Source: an uncultured Flavobacteriaceae bacterium
GTDB taxonomy: Bacteria > Bacteroidota > Bacteroidia > Flavobacteriales > Flavobacteriaceae
Assembly: GCA_947497145.1 (NCBI GenBank)
Contig: CANMFQ010000004.1
Span: 194,560-258,559 of the forward strand
Reading direction: 5' to 3'
Length of the DNA stretch: 64,000 nucleotides
The number at the start of each line of letters is the position of its first letter. Positions within the stretch are counted from its first letter, which is position 1. Made by a program: the position numbers and the translations under genes. The notes below the pieces were generated by a model. That model did no database searches, was not told the origin of the DNA, and saw nothing but the letters and a program-made list of their open reading frames with translations. Positions 49,520-61,306 of this stretch are shown here, piece by piece.

Positions 49520-50926
49520 ATGAACCAACCAACAAAATTTATACACGATAATTTTCTACTTGAAAACAAATATGCCCAAGAGCTTTATCATGACTATGCT
49601 CGTGATATGCCCATTATTGATTACCACAATCACTTGAATACCCAAGAGATTGCTGAAAACAGAGTTTTCAATAATATTTCTGAGATATGGATTCATGGTG
49701 ATCATTATAAATGGCGAGCAATGCGAAGCCTTGGTGTAGCTGAAAAATACATTACAGGTTCGGCTTCAGATCTTGAAAAATTTGAAAAATGGGCGTTCAC
49801 CGTTCCGTATACCATGCGAAATCCATTGTATCACTGGACGCATATGGAACTGTATAGATACTTTGGCATAAGCGAACTTTTAACACCCAAAAGTGCAAAA
49901 TCCATTTACGCCGAAGCTTCTGAAAAATTGCAGACACCAGCATTCAGCTGTCAAAATTTATTATCAGGAATGAACGTAGATGCTTTATGTACTACCGATG
50001 ACCCTATTGATTCTTTAGAACACCATCAAAAACTTGCCAAAAGTGATTTTAAAACAAAAGTAAGCATGTCTTTTAGGCCAGATAAAGCCATCTTTATAGG
50101 TCTAGACTCCTACAATCCCTATATCCAAAAATTGGCACAAGCTTCTGGTATTACAATTGATTCTTATGATAGCCTTTGTGATGCGTTACGTAATCGTATT
50201 ACCTATTTTCATGACAATGGCTGCCGTGTTTGCGACCATGGTTTAGAACACTTATACGCCGAAGATTTTACAGAAAGTGAGGTGAAATCGATTTTTAAAA
50301 AGAAACAAGAAGGACAAGCACTAACCCAAAACGAAGTTTTTAAATTTCAAAGCGCAGTACTACTTTATCTTTCAGAATTATATCATGAGTTTGGTTGGGT
50401 ACAACAATTTCACTTGGGTGCTTTACGTAATAACAATAGTAGAATGCTAGCCCAATTAGGACCAGACACAGGTTGGGATTCTATTGGCGATTTTAAACAA
50501 GCACAAAGTCTTTCTAAATTTCTTAATACCCTAGACAGTAAAGACAAACTAACCAAAACCATCATTTACAACCTAAACCCAGCTGATAACGAAATGATGG
50601 CTGCTATGATTGGTAATTTTAATGACGGAAGCATTAAAGGTAAAGTGCAATTTGGTTCTGGCTGGTGGTTCTTAGACCAAAAACAGGGTATGATTGACCA
50701 AATGAATGCCTTGTCTAATATTGGCCTTATCAGTTGTTTTGTAGGTATGCTCACCGATTCTAGAAGCTTTCTTTCTTTTCCTAGACATGAGTATTTTAGA
50801 CGTATTTTGTGCAATCTATTTGGAAAAGATATTGAAAACGGCGAATTACCAAACGATATGGAATGGATTGGCAAGCTTACGCAAGATATTTGCTATAACA
50901 ATGCTAAGGAGTATTTTGATTTTTAA
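49520..50926 (+). CDS. uxaC: Glucuronate isomerase (uronate isomerase)
   Basis: MPIIDYHNHLNTQEIAENRVFNNISEIWIHGDHYKWRAMRSLGV; QFGSGWWFLDQKQGM. Confidence 0.97.
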   Translation: MNQPTKFIHDNFLLENKYAQELYHDYARDMPIIDYHNHLNTQEIAENRVFNNISEIWIHGDHYKWRAMRSLGVAEKYITGSASDLEKFEKWAFTVPYTMRNPLYHWTHMELYRYFGISELLTPKSAKSIYAEASEKLQTPAFSCQNLLSGMNVDALCTTDDPIDSLEHHQKLAKSDFKTKVSMSFRPDKAIFIGLDSYNPYIQKLAQASGITIDSYDSLCDALRNRITYFHDNGCRVCDHGLEHLYAEDFTESEVKSIFKKKQEGQALTQNEVFKFQSAVLLYLSELYHEFGWVQQFHLGALRNNNSRMLAQLGPDTGWDSIGDFKQAQSLSKFLNTLDSKDKLTKTIIYNLNPADNEMMAAMIGNFNDGSIKGKVQFGSGWWFLDQKQGMIDQMNALSNIGLISCFVGMLTDSRSFLSFPRHEYFRRILCNLFGKDIENGELPNDMEWIGKLTQDICYNNAKEYFDF

Positions 50927-51055
50927 TCCGCTATATGTTTTAAATATGGGGTCTAAGACATTTTTTTACTGCACTTAAGAGAGAAGAGAGATTCAGAAAG
51001 ATTCGGGAAACAAAAAACAAGAGCCAAGAAAAAGAGTCTTGTCTTGAGAGCTCAA

Positions 51056-51117
51056 TGGTCTTTATACTCCTATTATTTCAAGTAAACGGTAGTTTTTAGA
51101 TGGCAGTTAGATGACAT
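51056..51117. repeat. Dispersed intergenic repeat segment (copy C), matching 26673-26722
   Basis: tggtctttata and tggcagttagatgacat present in both 26673-26722 and 51056-51117. Confidence 0.8.
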
Positions 51118-51129
51118 GCATTAAAAAAT

Positions 51130-53289
51130 CTACTCCTCCAACAAAATTTCAAGTAGCTCAATAGCGGCATCGCTAATTTTTGTTCCAGGACCAAAAATAG
51201 CGGCAGCACCAGCATCAAACAGGAATTGATAGTCTTGTTTTGGTATCACACCGCCTACAATGACCATGATGTCTTCACGCCCGTATTTTTTCAATTCTTC
51301 AATTACGGCAGGCACTAATGTTTTATGACCGGCTGCCAAAGAGGAAACCCCCAAAATATGCACATCATTTTCTACTGCTTGTTTCGCCGCCTCTGCCGGC
51401 GTTTGAAATAAAGGGCCAATATCTACGTCAAAGCCTAAGTCTGCATACGCTGTTGCCACTACTTTAGCACCTCGGTCATGACCATCTTGTCCCATTTTGG
51501 CAATCATAATACGTGGTCTACGTCCATCGTATTCTGCAAATTGGTCTGCCAAATCTTTTGCTTTTTGAAAACTCTCGTCGTCTTTTATTTCTTTTGAATA
51601 CACCCCTGAAAATGAATTTATTATCGCTTTATGCCTACCAAAAACAACTTCTAAGGCAGTGCTTATTTCGCCTAATGTTGCTCTGGCTCTGGCCGCTTTT
51701 ACAGCTAAAGCTAGCAAATTTTTATCTGGAGACAAATTTTCATCTCCAGCATTTATTTTCAATTGCGCTGCAGCGGTTAATTGCTGTATGGCTTCTGTAA
51801 CTTCCTTTTCATTTCTATTTTTTCGAGTTGCTTCCAACCGAGCTAACTGCTGCCGTCGCACCTCTTGATTGTCAACTTCTAAAATATGAAGCTCTTCCTC
51901 CTCACGCAACTGAAACTTATTAACGCCCACAATTACATCAGTATTACTATCAATACGTGCCTGTTTTAGCGCTGCTGCCTCTTCAATGCGCATTTTAGGA
52001 ATTCCAGCTTCTATCGCTTTGGTCATCCCTCCTAAATTCTCAACCTCTTCAATTAACGCCCATGCTTTATGCGCCAATTCATCGGTCAGCGATTCCACAT
52101 AAAAACTACCAGCCCAAGGGTCTACGGTTTTTGTTATTTTAGTTTCCTCTTGTAAAAACAATTGTGTTTCCCGTGCTATTCGTGCTGAAAAATCAGTAGG
52201 TAAGGCAATAGCTTCATCCAAGGCATTGGTATGTAAGCTTTGTGTTCCTCCAAAAATAGCCGCCGTAGCTTCTATAGTTGTTCGGGCTACGTTATTAAAA
52301 GGGTCTTGCTCTGTTAAACTCCATCCACTAGTTTGGCAATGAGTACGCAATGTCAGCGATTTATCATTTTTTGGATGAAATTGCTTTACCAGTTTTGCCC
52401 ACAACATTCTGGCAGCCCGCATTTTAGCAATTTCCATAAAATGATTCATACCAATACCCCAGAAAAAGGATAAACGCGGCGCAAAATCATCAATTTTCAA
52501 GCCGGCTTTAAGGCCCGTTTTAATATACTCCAAACCATCTGCTAAGGTATAAGCCAGCTCAATATCAGCAGTTGCTCCTGCCTCGTGCATATGATACCCA
52601 GAGATACTTATACTATTGAATTTAGGCATAAACTGACTTGTATATTCAAAAATATCAGCTACCAACTGCATGGATGGTTTTGGTGGATAGATATAGGTAT
52701 TGCGCACCATAAACTCCTTTAAAATATCATTTTGAATAGTTCCTGACAACGCTTTTAAAGGGACACCTTGCTCTTCAGCTGCTACAATATAAAATGCCAT
52801 GATGGGCAATACAGCTCCATTCATGGTCATTGAAACCGACATTTCACCTAACGGAATTCCATCAAACAATATTTTCATATCCTCAACAGAATCAATTGCC
52901 ACGCCTGCCTTACCTACATCACCAATCACCCGCTCATGGTCACTATCATAACCACGATGCGTAGGCAAATCAAAAGCCACGGATAACCCTTTCTGTCCTC
53001 CTTTTAAGTTTCTTCTATAAAAGGCATTACTTTCTTCTGCTGTAGAAAAACCTGCATATTGCCTAATAGTCCATGGTCTACGTACGTACATGGTAGAATA
53101 AGGGCCTCTGAGATACGGGGGTATTCCTGCTGCAAAATTGAGGTGTTCAAAAGTCTGTATATCTTCAGTGGTATACCGCTGTTTTACAGCTATTTTTTCT
53201 GCTGTTTCAAAAGAAGCGACAGTGCTTTTGTTAGCGGTTTTGCCTTGATGGTTTAGCACCAAATGCTGTACATTCTTTCTACTCATCAC
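51130..53289 (-). CDS. scpA: Methylmalonyl-CoA mutase large subunit
   Basis: [34 protein letters not shown]12 motif [30 protein letters not shown]. Confidence 0.97.
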   Translation of the reverse strand: MMSRKNVQHLVLNHQGKTANKSTVASFETAEKIAVKQRYTTEDIQTFEHLNFAAGIPPYLRGPYSTMYVRRPWTIRQYAGFSTAEESNAFYRRNLKGGQKGLSVAFDLPTHRGYDSDHERVIGDVGKAGVAIDSVEDMKILFDGIPLGEMSVSMTMNGAVLPIMAFYIVAAEEQGVPLKALSGTIQNDILKEFMVRNTYIYPPKPSMQLVADIFEYTSQFMPKFNSISISGYHMHEAGATADIELAYTLADGLEYIKTGLKAGLKIDDFAPRLSFFWGIGMNHFMEIAKMRAARMLWAKLVKQFHPKNDKSLTLRTHCQTSGWSLTEQDPFNNVARTTIEATAAIFGGTQSLHTNALDEAIALPTDFSARIARETQLFLQEETKITKTVDPWAGSFYVESLTDELAHKAWALIEEVENLGGMTKAIEAGIPKMRIEEAAALKQARIDSNTDVIVGVNKFQLREEEELHILEVDNQEVRRQQLARLEATRKNRNEKEVTEAIQQLTAAAQLKINAGDENLSPDKNLLALAVKAARARATLGEISTALEVVFGRHKAIINSFSGVYSKEIKDDESFQKAKDLADQFAEYDGRRPRIMIAKMGQDGHDRGAKVVATAYADLGFDVDIGPLFQTPAEAAKQAVENDVHILGVSSLAAGHKTLVPAVIEELKKYGREDIMVIVGGVIPKQDYQFLFDAGAAAIFGPGTKISDAAIELLEILLEE

Positions 53290-54646
53290 CTAATCTTTTT
53301 TGTTCTACTTCTTCTGCCAACCGCTTTTCTAGAATAGGTTGAATCAAGGTTTTTCGAGCATTTATTTTTAAAAAAGGATACAGTTCGATGGTATCTTTCA
53401 TTTTATCATTTGGGTTTTGATAGCGATTTGTACCCACCAAAACCTCATCACCTGCCAAAAACCTCAGCTGTTCTTTTTTTGCGCTTTCTTGAATTTTTTT
53501 CTGAATAATATGCGCTTTCAATTGCTTTAAAAATCCACCTCCACTTTCAATTGATTTGAATAATTGCAATGCCTTTTCAGCCAATTGTTGGGTTATCGAT
53601 TCAATATAATAAGCTCCTTCGGCGGGGTTTTCAACTTTATCAAAATAGCTTTCGTTTTTCAATACCAATAGCTGGTTTAAAGCGATGCGCTCACCAAACT
53701 CATTATTTTTATGATAAATGGCATCATAAGGCATATTTATAACCGTATCAGCACCACCTAAAACGGCAGCCATACATTCGGTTGTTGTGCGTAACATATT
53801 GGTGTTATAATCATATAAAACCTTATTCCGTTTTGTTGGAATAGCGACAATATGGCAATTGGGTGATTGTTCATATTCAGTAGCCAAAGTATGCCATAAA
53901 AGGCGTAAAGCTCTAATTTTTGCGACTTCAAAAAAATAATTGGTTCCCACAGACACTTTAAAACACATGGGTGCCATTCCAATTTCACCACTTGCAAAAG
54001 TGTGTAAATATTCATGTGCATGTGCTATAGCATACCCCAATTGCTGCACTATGTCAGCACCTGCATTTTGGTATAACGAAAGGTCAACGCATAAAGCATG
54101 AATTTGTTTTCCAACAATACTATCGAGCAAGCTAAAATCATTTTTTAAACTCGAATACCAATTTCCTGTTCGTGCCAAATGCCCTATAATATCAATATTG
54201 AAATAAATATTCCCTAGGGCACTCCCAACATAATCTATTATAGATTGCACATAGCCCTCATCTATAAATTCAAACTCTAGATAAACTGGCGTTTCATTAA
54301 GATTGATATGCTGAAAAAGGATCTGAATTTTAATTTCTTTGGACGGAATAACAAACTGCACACTTTCTGCTCCTCGTGACAATGCTTTCAAAGCCTTCTC
54401 ATTTGCCTTTACCGCATTGCCTGCATAAATAGATTGCCCAATTCTCCAACCTTCATTCGTTTTCAAATTTGCGAATACTTCAACAGCATCATCAGCATGA
54501 TAAAAAGGTTTTACTTTGATTCCTTCGGGAGATTCCCAAACCAATGTTTCATTATAATCAGCACCTTTTAAATCATAGTGTATTTTCTGCTTCCACTGTT
54601 TAGCAGAAACGGGATGAAATTCATCAAACAAAGGAATATGGTTCAT
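53279..54646 (-). CDS. mutA: Methylmalonyl-CoA mutase small subunit
   Basis: [13 protein letters not shown]-like N-terminus, mutase barrel homology without the DGHDRG B12 motif; overlaps scpA. Confidence 0.92.
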   Translation of the reverse strand: MNHIPLFDEFHPVSAKQWKQKIHYDLKGADYNETLVWESPEGIKVKPFYHADDAVEVFANLKTNEGWRIGQSIYAGNAVKANEKALKALSRGAESVQFVIPSKEIKIQILFQHINLNETPVYLEFEFIDEGYVQSIIDYVGSALGNIYFNIDIIGHLARTGNWYSSLKNDFSLLDSIVGKQIHALCVDLSLYQNAGADIVQQLGYAIAHAHEYLHTFASGEIGMAPMCFKVSVGTNYFFEVAKIRALRLLWHTLATEYEQSPNCHIVAIPTKRNKVLYDYNTNMLRTTTECMAAVLGGADTVINMPYDAIYHKNNEFGERIALNQLLVLKNESYFDKVENPAEGAYYIESITQQLAEKALQLFKSIESGGGFLKQLKAHIIQKKIQESAKKEQLRFLAGDEVLVGTNRYQNPNDKMKDTIELYPFLKINARKTLIQPILEKRLAEEVEQKRLGDE

Positions 54647-54657
54647 ATTTAATGGTA

Positions 54658-56199
54658 TTATAAAGGAATATTTCCGTGCTTCTTCTTAGGCAAGTTAACT
54701 ACTTTATTTTGAAGCATAGCAAAGCCCTTTATCAAAATTTTTCGCGTATCCTTAGGAAGAATAACAGCATCAATAAATCCTCTTTCTGCGGCACTATACG
54801 GATTAGCAAATTTTGCTGCATAAGCTGCTTCCTTTTCTGCCAACTTTGCTGCTGGGTCATCTGCCGTGCTAATTTCTTTTCTAAAAATAATTTCACTAGC
54901 CCCCTTTGCCCCCATTACCGCAATTTCGGCAGCGGGCCATGCATAATTTAAATCGGCGCCAATATGCTTAGAATTCATTACGTCATAAGCGCCGCCATAG
55001 GCCTTTCTGGTAATTACGGTAACTTTTGGTACTGTAGCTTCACTTAAGGCATACAGTAATTTGGCTCCATTTGTAATAATCCCATTCCATTCTTGGTCAG
55101 TACCAGGAAGAAAACCAGGCACATCAACTAATACCAAAAGAGGAATATTAAAACAATCGCAAAAACGAGTAAAACGCGCTGCTTTTTTAGAGCTATCCAC
55201 ATCTAAAACCCCCGCCAATACCATAGGCTGATTGGCAACAACACCAATACTTCTTCCTGCTAATCGAGCAAAGCCAACTACAATATTCTCGGCATAAGCT
55301 GCGTGAATTTCAAAAAAACTATCCGCATCTATAATTCCATTGATTACATGTCGCATATCATACGGCTGGCTCGCATTTTCTGGAACAATAGTTTCTAAAT
55401 TTTCACGAATTTCATCCGTTAAGGTATACGGTATAGCTACTGGTGAATCTTCACAATTTTGCGGCATATAATCAATCATTTTTTTTATTTGATTGATGCA
55501 TTGTATGTCATTGGTGGCAGTTACATGTGTCACGCCAGATTTGGTAGCATGCGCTAAAGCCCCGCCCAATTCTTCAGAAGTTACTGTTTCATTGGTTACT
55601 GTTTTGACCACATTGGGTCCTGTGACAAACATATAACTTGAATTTTCAACCATGAGCGTAAAGTCTGTCATTGCTGGCGAATATACTGCTCCCCCAGCAC
55701 AAGGCCCCATAATAGCTGATATTTGAGGAATAACCCCAGAAGCCATCACGTTTCTATGAAAAATATCGGCATACCCACCTAGAGAGCGCACCCCTTCTTG
55801 TATGCGCGCTCCCCCACTATCATTTAAGCCAATTACGGGTACGCCAATTTTGATAGCCATATCCATAATCTTGCATATTTTTTCTGCATGCGTTTCTGAA
55901 AGGGCGCCACCAAAAACGGTAAAATCTTGTGCGAATACACACACCTGCCTACCATTGATAGTACCGTAACCCGTAATTACGCCATCACCATAAAAAATCT
56001 GCTTTTCCATACCAAAATCTTTGGTACGATGCGTTACCAAAGCTCCCATTTCTTCAAAAGAACCTTCATCTAACAGAAAATGCACCCGCTCACGGGCTGT
56101 CAACTTTCCTTTAGCATGCTGTTTATCAATACGCTCTTGACCACCTCCAAGTTGAGATTGCGCTAATTTATCTGCTAGTATTTGCTTTTTGTTCTTCAT
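54658..56199 (-). CDS. Acyl-CoA (propionyl-CoA) carboxylase beta subunit
   Basis: [78 protein letters not shown]. Confidence 0.96.
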   Translation of the reverse strand: MKNKKQILADKLAQSQLGGGQERIDKQHAKGKLTARERVHFLLDEGSFEEMGALVTHRTKDFGMEKQIFYGDGVITGYGTINGRQVCVFAQDFTVFGGALSETHAEKICKIMDMAIKIGVPVIGLNDSGGARIQEGVRSLGGYADIFHRNVMASGVIPQISAIMGPCAGGAVYSPAMTDFTLMVENSSYMFVTGPNVVKTVTNETVTSEELGGALAHATKSGVTHVTATNDIQCINQIKKMIDYMPQNCEDSPVAIPYTLTDEIRENLETIVPENASQPYDMRHVINGIIDADSFFEIHAAYAENIVVGFARLAGRSIGVVANQPMVLAGVLDVDSSKKAARFTRFCDCFNIPLLVLVDVPGFLPGTDQEWNGIITNGAKLLYALSEATVPKVTVITRKAYGGAYDVMNSKHIGADLNYAWPAAEIAVMGAKGASEIIFRKEISTADDPAAKLAEKEAAYAAKFANPYSAAERGFIDAVILPKDTRKILIKGFAMLQNKVVNLPKKKHGNIPL

Positions 56200-56221
56200 G
56201 GTAAATCACTTTCTATTCTTA

Positions 56222-57697
56222 CTACCCCCTCCTATTCTGTTGCCAATTAGAGTCCTCCAACTGCGCTGGTTTTACTATTTTTTGATTTTCTAAATACAAC
56301 CGCAAACCAACATGTGCCGCTATGCTTCGTTCCGTTTCATATATTGCCTCAAGCTGTTGCAAGGAATAGTGGTTTTTGACAAAATGCGTATCGAAATCAC
56401 CTGATATAAAGGCTTCGTGTTCGCAAACAAATTTTCCAAATGGCAGGGTTGTTGCTACACCCTCAATGTGATATTCATCAATCGCTTTTATCATTCGGTG
56501 CAAGGCCTCTTGCCTATCTTTTCCGTAGGTAATTAATTTTGATAACATAGGGTCATAATAAACAGACACCTCCATACCCTCTTCAAAACCATCATCTAAA
56601 CGCACCCCTACTCCTTTGGGTCTTTTATAAGTAGACAAAGTTCCCATGCTCGGCATAAAATCGGTCAACGAATCTTCGGCATACACACGAACCTCTACAG
56701 CATGCCCGTTTATTTTTAAATCGTTTTGTGTAAAGGTCAATTTTTCGCCTCTAGCTATTTTTATTTGTGCTTCAACAAGGTCGATACCTGTTATCATTTC
56801 GGTTACAGGATGCTCTACTTGCAGCCGCGTATTCATTTCTAAAAAATAAAATTTCTTTTCTGCATCCAATAAAAATTCTACGGTGCCTGCACCAACATAA
56901 TTACAAGCTTTGGCAACTTTTATAGCTGCTTCACCCATAGCTGTTCTTATTTCAGGAGTAAGTACAACAGAAGGCGCTTCTTCTACCACTTTTTGATGCC
57001 TACGTTGAACACTACACTCACGTTCAAAAAGATGTACCACATTACCATGGGTATCTGCCAAAATTTGAACTTCTATATGCCTTGGCGCACTCACATACTT
57101 TTCTATAAAAACCGCCCCATTACCAAAAGCAGCTTCTGCTTCGCTTATTGCTCGTTTCATCTGTTCAGGAAGCGCTTCTGGTGCATCTACAACACGCATA
57201 CCTTTACCTCCCCCACCAGCAGAGGCTTTTATTAAAATAGGGAAGCCAATTTCTGCCCCTATTTTTTGAGCCAAAGCAACGTCTGTAATTGCTTTTTCAA
57301 TACCAGGTACCATAGGAATATCATACCCACTTACCGCTTCCTTTGCAGCCAATTTATCACCCATTATCTCTATTGCATGCGGATGCGGCCCAATAAAAAC
57401 AATACCATTATCCTCAACCAATTGCGCAAAAACGGCATTCTCACTCAAAAAACCATATCCGGGATGAATGCCATCTGCCGCTGTTTGTTTTGCAGCATCA
57501 AGCACCTTTTGCATTACCAAATACGACTCTGAAGAAGGTGCCTCACCCAAACAAACAGCTTCATCAGCAAACTTCACATGTGGAGCATTACGGTCTACTT
57601 CTGAATAGACTGCAACGGTACGTATACCCATTTTTTGGGCAGTCTTCATAATTCTAAGGGCAATTTCACCACGATTGGCTACGAGTATTTTTTTCAT
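56222..57697 (-). CDS. Acetyl/propionyl-CoA carboxylase biotin carboxylase subunit
   Basis: MKKILVANRGEIALRIMKTAQKMGIRTVAVYSE; ASAGGGGKGMRVV; FLEMNTRLQVEHPVTE. Confidence 0.96.
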   Translation of the reverse strand: MKKILVANRGEIALRIMKTAQKMGIRTVAVYSEVDRNAPHVKFADEAVCLGEAPSSESYLVMQKVLDAAKQTAADGIHPGYGFLSENAVFAQLVEDNGIVFIGPHPHAIEIMGDKLAAKEAVSGYDIPMVPGIEKAITDVALAQKIGAEIGFPILIKASAGGGGKGMRVVDAPEALPEQMKRAISEAEAAFGNGAVFIEKYVSAPRHIEVQILADTHGNVVHLFERECSVQRRHQKVVEEAPSVVLTPEIRTAMGEAAIKVAKACNYVGAGTVEFLLDAEKKFYFLEMNTRLQVEHPVTEMITGIDLVEAQIKIARGEKLTFTQNDLKINGHAVEVRVYAEDSLTDFMPSMGTLSTYKRPKGVGVRLDDGFEEGMEVSVYYDPMLSKLITYGKDRQEALHRMIKAIDEYHIEGVATTLPFGKFVCEHEAFISGDFDTHFVKNHYSLQQLEAIYETERSIAAHVGLRLYLENQKIVKPAQLEDSNWQQNRRG

Positions 57698-57765
57698 AAA
57701 TGCTTGCTTTATTTTCACCACGCCCCTTACAAAGACGCCTTAACTAGGACACTAATTCATTTTGC

Positions 57766-58245
57766 CTATTCCATTTCAATAATAAGCTGTCCTTTTTCTA
57801 CAGCATCATCTTTTTTTACAGCGATATTTTTTACTACACCCTCACCCTGAGAAAGAATCACATTTTCCATTTTCATAGCAGAGAGCACCAACAAAGGCGT
57901 GCCTTCTGTCACAGCCTGCCCCGCCTTCACTAAGATATCAATAATAAGACCAGGCATGGGAGCTTTAATTTCATTTACTTTGACAGCTGTAGTTGCCAAA
58001 AGTCCCATTTTTTTTACCTGTAGGTCATATTCATCTTCGATAGCAACATCATAAATGTTTCCGTTGACAGAGATTTTTAAGGTTTTCGCCAAAAAATCAG
58101 ACTGCAATACTTCTACCTTATACCCTTGATGCTTGTAAAGGAGATGAAAATTGGTGTCGTTTACCGCAATACAATCCATATTTTCTGCTTCGGTCTTCGT
58201 TACCGGAATCTCTTGGTTGTTTACCGTAATTAAAAAATTGTCCAT
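57766..58245 (-). CDS. Biotin carboxyl carrier domain protein
   Basis: C-terminal biotinyl motif VLSAMKMENVI; lies at the operon 5' end. Confidence 0.93.
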   Translation of the reverse strand: MDNFLITVNNQEIPVTKTEAENMDCIAVNDTNFHLLYKHQGYKVEVLQSDFLAKTLKISVNGNIYDVAIEDEYDLQVKKMGLLATTAVKVNEIKAPMPGLIIDILVKAGQAVTEGTPLLVLSAMKMENVILSQGEGVVKNIAVKKDDAVEKGQLIIEME

Positions 58246-58286
58246 AATCGTTTTTAAATAAGCTATCTAATTTGGTTAAATCAAAA

Positions 58287-59048
58287 CTACCGAACAAAAA
58301 CAGGCTGATTTTCTTTTAAAGTATGTGCTTGACTAAACTCATAACCGTCTTTATCAAAACATTTTATATCGTCTAAGGTTTGCGCATTAGTATCAACAAT
58401 ATACCGCACCATTGAACCCCTTGCTTTTTTTGCATAAAAACTAACTATCTTAAGTTTGTCATTTTTCCAATCTTTAAAAACAGGGGTGATAACAGGCACT
58501 TTTAGCGCTTTTTCATCAACAGCACTAAAATATTCGTTACTTGCTAAATTCACAAAAAGCTCATCGTCTTTTAACTCTGAATTCAAATATGAAGTAAGTT
58601 CACTTTTCCAAAACTCATACAGGTTTTTTTTGCGACCTACTTTTAATTGTGTCCCCATTTCAAGGCGATAGGGCTGTATTAAATCTAATGGTTTTAAAAC
58701 ACCATAAAGACCAGAAAGTATGCGCAGCGTTTCTTGCAGCTGACCAAGTTTATCTGCTGTTATGGAATACGCATCCAAGCCTTGATATACATCACCGCTA
58801 AATGCAAATACCGCAGGTCTAGCATTTTCAGGAGTAAAAGGAGTATGAAAATCTTGATTTCGCTGCCAATTTAATTGGGCTAGTTTATCAGAAATATGCA
58901 TTAAATCAGACAAATCTTTGGGTTTCTTCTTTTTTAAAACTTTATTCAATTTTTCTGACTGCTCTAAAAAAGATGGCTGGGTATATTTTGAAGTGGGTAA
59001 TTTAGATTCAAAATCTAGCGACTTCGCTGGTGATATAACAATTTTCAT
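58287..59048 (-). CDS. yaaA: Peroxide stress protein YaaA
   Basis: [44 protein letters not shown]. Confidence 0.95.
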   Translation of the reverse strand: MKIVISPAKSLDFESKLPTSKYTQPSFLEQSEKLNKVLKKKKPKDLSDLMHISDKLAQLNWQRNQDFHTPFTPENARPAVFAFSGDVYQGLDAYSITADKLGQLQETLRILSGLYGVLKPLDLIQPYRLEMGTQLKVGRKKNLYEFWKSELTSYLNSELKDDELFVNLASNEYFSAVDEKALKVPVITPVFKDWKNDKLKIVSFYAKKARGSMVRYIVDTNAQTLDDIKCFDKDGYEFSQAHTLKENQPVFVR

Positions 59049-59527
59049 GTATTCAAATTTTGTTAGTAAGCCTGTTATAAAGTAATATCTAGATTACGCC
59101 AATTATCAACTAATCAGCATAAATTAACGAGCACTAAAAACGAGCTTAATTAAGTTTAACATCATAATTCATTTTTGAAAAACATCAAAAATGGAACTAA
59201 AAATAACACCTATTTTTTGAATTGCATAAATTGATGAGAAGTAGTTCTCAATACCATTATTACAAAAATTGATATCAGCTGTTTTAACCCTTGTTAAATA
59301 ACTTGCAACAACCACTATTTACATCAGTTTTTTTACATGAAAAATATAGCATAAACCTTGGGCTTAATAAATTATTTCACAACAGTTCTTACATTAACAA
59401 AATGGACTTTAGTGAACGAGATAAGCTTCGTAAAAAACACTTATCATCAAGGCAAATCTACTTGAACGCAAGCCTTGAATATCGCCCTGCGATTAAAATT
59501 GATTTCGCAATCGCCAACCTAAAGGTA

Positions 59528-60562
59528 CTATTGGCTATGTTTTGAATAGTGTCGCCACTTTTCAATACAGTTCGCCATATCCGCTGGCAATTCTGAATCA
59601 AATCGCATCATTTCACCAGTAACAGGATGAACAAAACCCAATGTTTTAGCATGCAGTGCTTGTCTTGGTAAAACTTTAAATGCATTATCTACAAACTGTT
59701 TATATTTCGTAAACGTAGTACCCTTTAGTACTTTTTCTCCACCGTAGCGTTCATCATTAAACAGGGTATGACCTATATACTTCATGTGTGCACGAATTTG
59801 ATGGGTGCGACCTGTTTCTAGTTTACAAGAAACTAAGGTAACATAGCCCAAACGCTCAATAACCTTATAATGCGTTACAGCTTCTTTTCCTTGCTCGCCC
59901 TCAGGAAAAACATGCATCTGTAACCTATTTTTTGGATGTCGCCCAATATGCCCTTCTATCGTACCTTCATCATCTTGCATATTTCCCCAAACAATAGCTA
60001 CATATTCTCTTTCTGAAGTTTTATCAAAAAATTGCTTTGCCAAATGTGTCATTGCGGCTTCCGTTTTTGCTACTAGCAGTAAACCCGACGTATCTTTATC
60101 AATACGATGCACAAGACCAGGTCTTTCATTACTATTTACTGGAAGATTTTCTATGTGATATATCAGTGCATTAATTAATGTGCCCGAATAGTTTCCATGT
60201 CCAGGATGAACCACCATTCCTGCTGGTTTATTCACTACCAACAAAACATCATCTTCATAAACAATATCTAAATCGATGTTCTCAGGCACTAACAAAAACT
60301 CATGAGGAGGATGCTCAAACATCACTTTTATCACATCGCCAGCTTTCACCTTATAGTTTTGTTTTACCACCACATCATTCACCCAAACTTGGCCTTTCTT
60401 TGCCGCTTGCTGAATTTTATTTCGGGTAGCGTTTTCAATAAAGTTCATCAAAAACTTATCGATTCTTAGTGGCTCTTGCCCCTTAGAAGCAATTATTCTA
60501 TGATGCTCATAAAGCTCATCATCTTCTTTTAGCCCTTCAGGGCCATTTTCAGCATCTGTCAT
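59528..60562 (-). CDS. rluD: RluA/RluD family pseudouridine synthase
   Basis: S4 domain, RPGLVHRIDKDTSGLLLVAKTEAAM, CKLETGRTHQIRAHMKYIGHTLFNDERYGG. Confidence 0.95.
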   Translation of the reverse strand: MTDAENGPEGLKEDDELYEHHRIIASKGQEPLRIDKFLMNFIENATRNKIQQAAKKGQVWVNDVVVKQNYKVKAGDVIKVMFEHPPHEFLLVPENIDLDIVYEDDVLLVVNKPAGMVVHPGHGNYSGTLINALIYHIENLPVNSNERPGLVHRIDKDTSGLLLVAKTEAAMTHLAKQFFDKTSEREYVAIVWGNMQDDEGTIEGHIGRHPKNRLQMHVFPEGEQGKEAVTHYKVIERLGYVTLVSCKLETGRTHQIRAHMKYIGHTLFNDERYGGEKVLKGTTFTKYKQFVDNAFKVLPRQALHAKTLGFVHPVTGEMMRFDSELPADMANCIEKWRHYSKHSQ

Positions 60563-61150
60563 TTATTCTGAATCTGTGTTTACCTGCCCACGATCGCCAA
60601 TGCTACCGTTACCACAGACCAATTCTAACTTTGAAGTTTTCGGAAGTTTATCTCCTGGTGACACCTGCTTACCTTTGTATTTCACATAGTACACCATATC
60701 TTTTCCTATTTGGTCAATATACGTGGTACGTTGCACATCAAGACCTACAGCGCGTAACATTGAAGTTGCATTACGCTGTGTAACTTGAATAACATTGGGC
60801 ACAGTAACCTTTTTATATCCCGAAGGATTTACTGTAAAATATATTTTTCTATTCTCTTTAACCTTATTACCGGCTGGTGGGTTTTGGTCAATTATTGAAA
60901 AACGAGGATAATCTGGATTAAAATTTGCTGAGTCTAGCACCTCATAACGCAAACTTGCCTCTTCAACTGCCTTACGCATTTCCATAACCGACATTTTTGA
61001 GAAGTCGGGCACTTCAACGTACTCTCCATGATTTGTAGTATTGTCCAACCATCGCAACAAAACAAAAGCCAACACTATCACCGCTAAGAGTGCTAAGCCT
61101 ATTTGAATTAAAAATGTACGACTAAATAAAAACCGAAAAAAATTTCTCAT
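60563..61150 (-). CDS. PASTA domain membrane protein
   Basis: Single TM plus PASTA-like repeats (EVPDFSKMSVMEMRKAVEEASL; VPNVIQVTQRNATSMLRAVGL); start chosen at MRNFFRFLF. Confidence 0.9.
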   Translation of the reverse strand: MRNFFRFLFSRTFLIQIGLALLAVIVLAFVLLRWLDNTTNHGEYVEVPDFSKMSVMEMRKAVEEASLRYEVLDSANFNPDYPRFSIIDQNPPAGNKVKENRKIYFTVNPSGYKKVTVPNVIQVTQRNATSMLRAVGLDVQRTTYIDQIGKDMVYYVKYKGKQVSPGDKLPKTSKLELVCGNGSIGDRGQVNTDSE

Positions 61151-61306
61151 AGCTACTGAATATCCTAGCAAATATAGGAAATGAACAGCTATTTACACAC
61201 TCCTAATAGCTGGCATTCAAAAAAATTACGATGTACACAATGAAACCCATCACTTTTTCTTTACTTTGATGCTATACTTTTACGAAACCATTACTTATAT
61301 ATAAAA

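Noticed and set aside
59170-59193. Hairpin catttttga-aaaaca-tcaaaaatg upstream of yaaA
   Set aside because: AT-rich 9-bp dyad in AT-rich intergenic DNA, no T-run and no second copy; likely chance.
59402-59545. Small ORF MDFSERDKLRKKHLSSRQIYLNASLEYRPAIKIDFAIANLKVLLAMF (plus strand)
   Set aside because: Overlaps the rluD 3' end, no family recognised and no clear ribosome-binding context; cannot separate it from chance.
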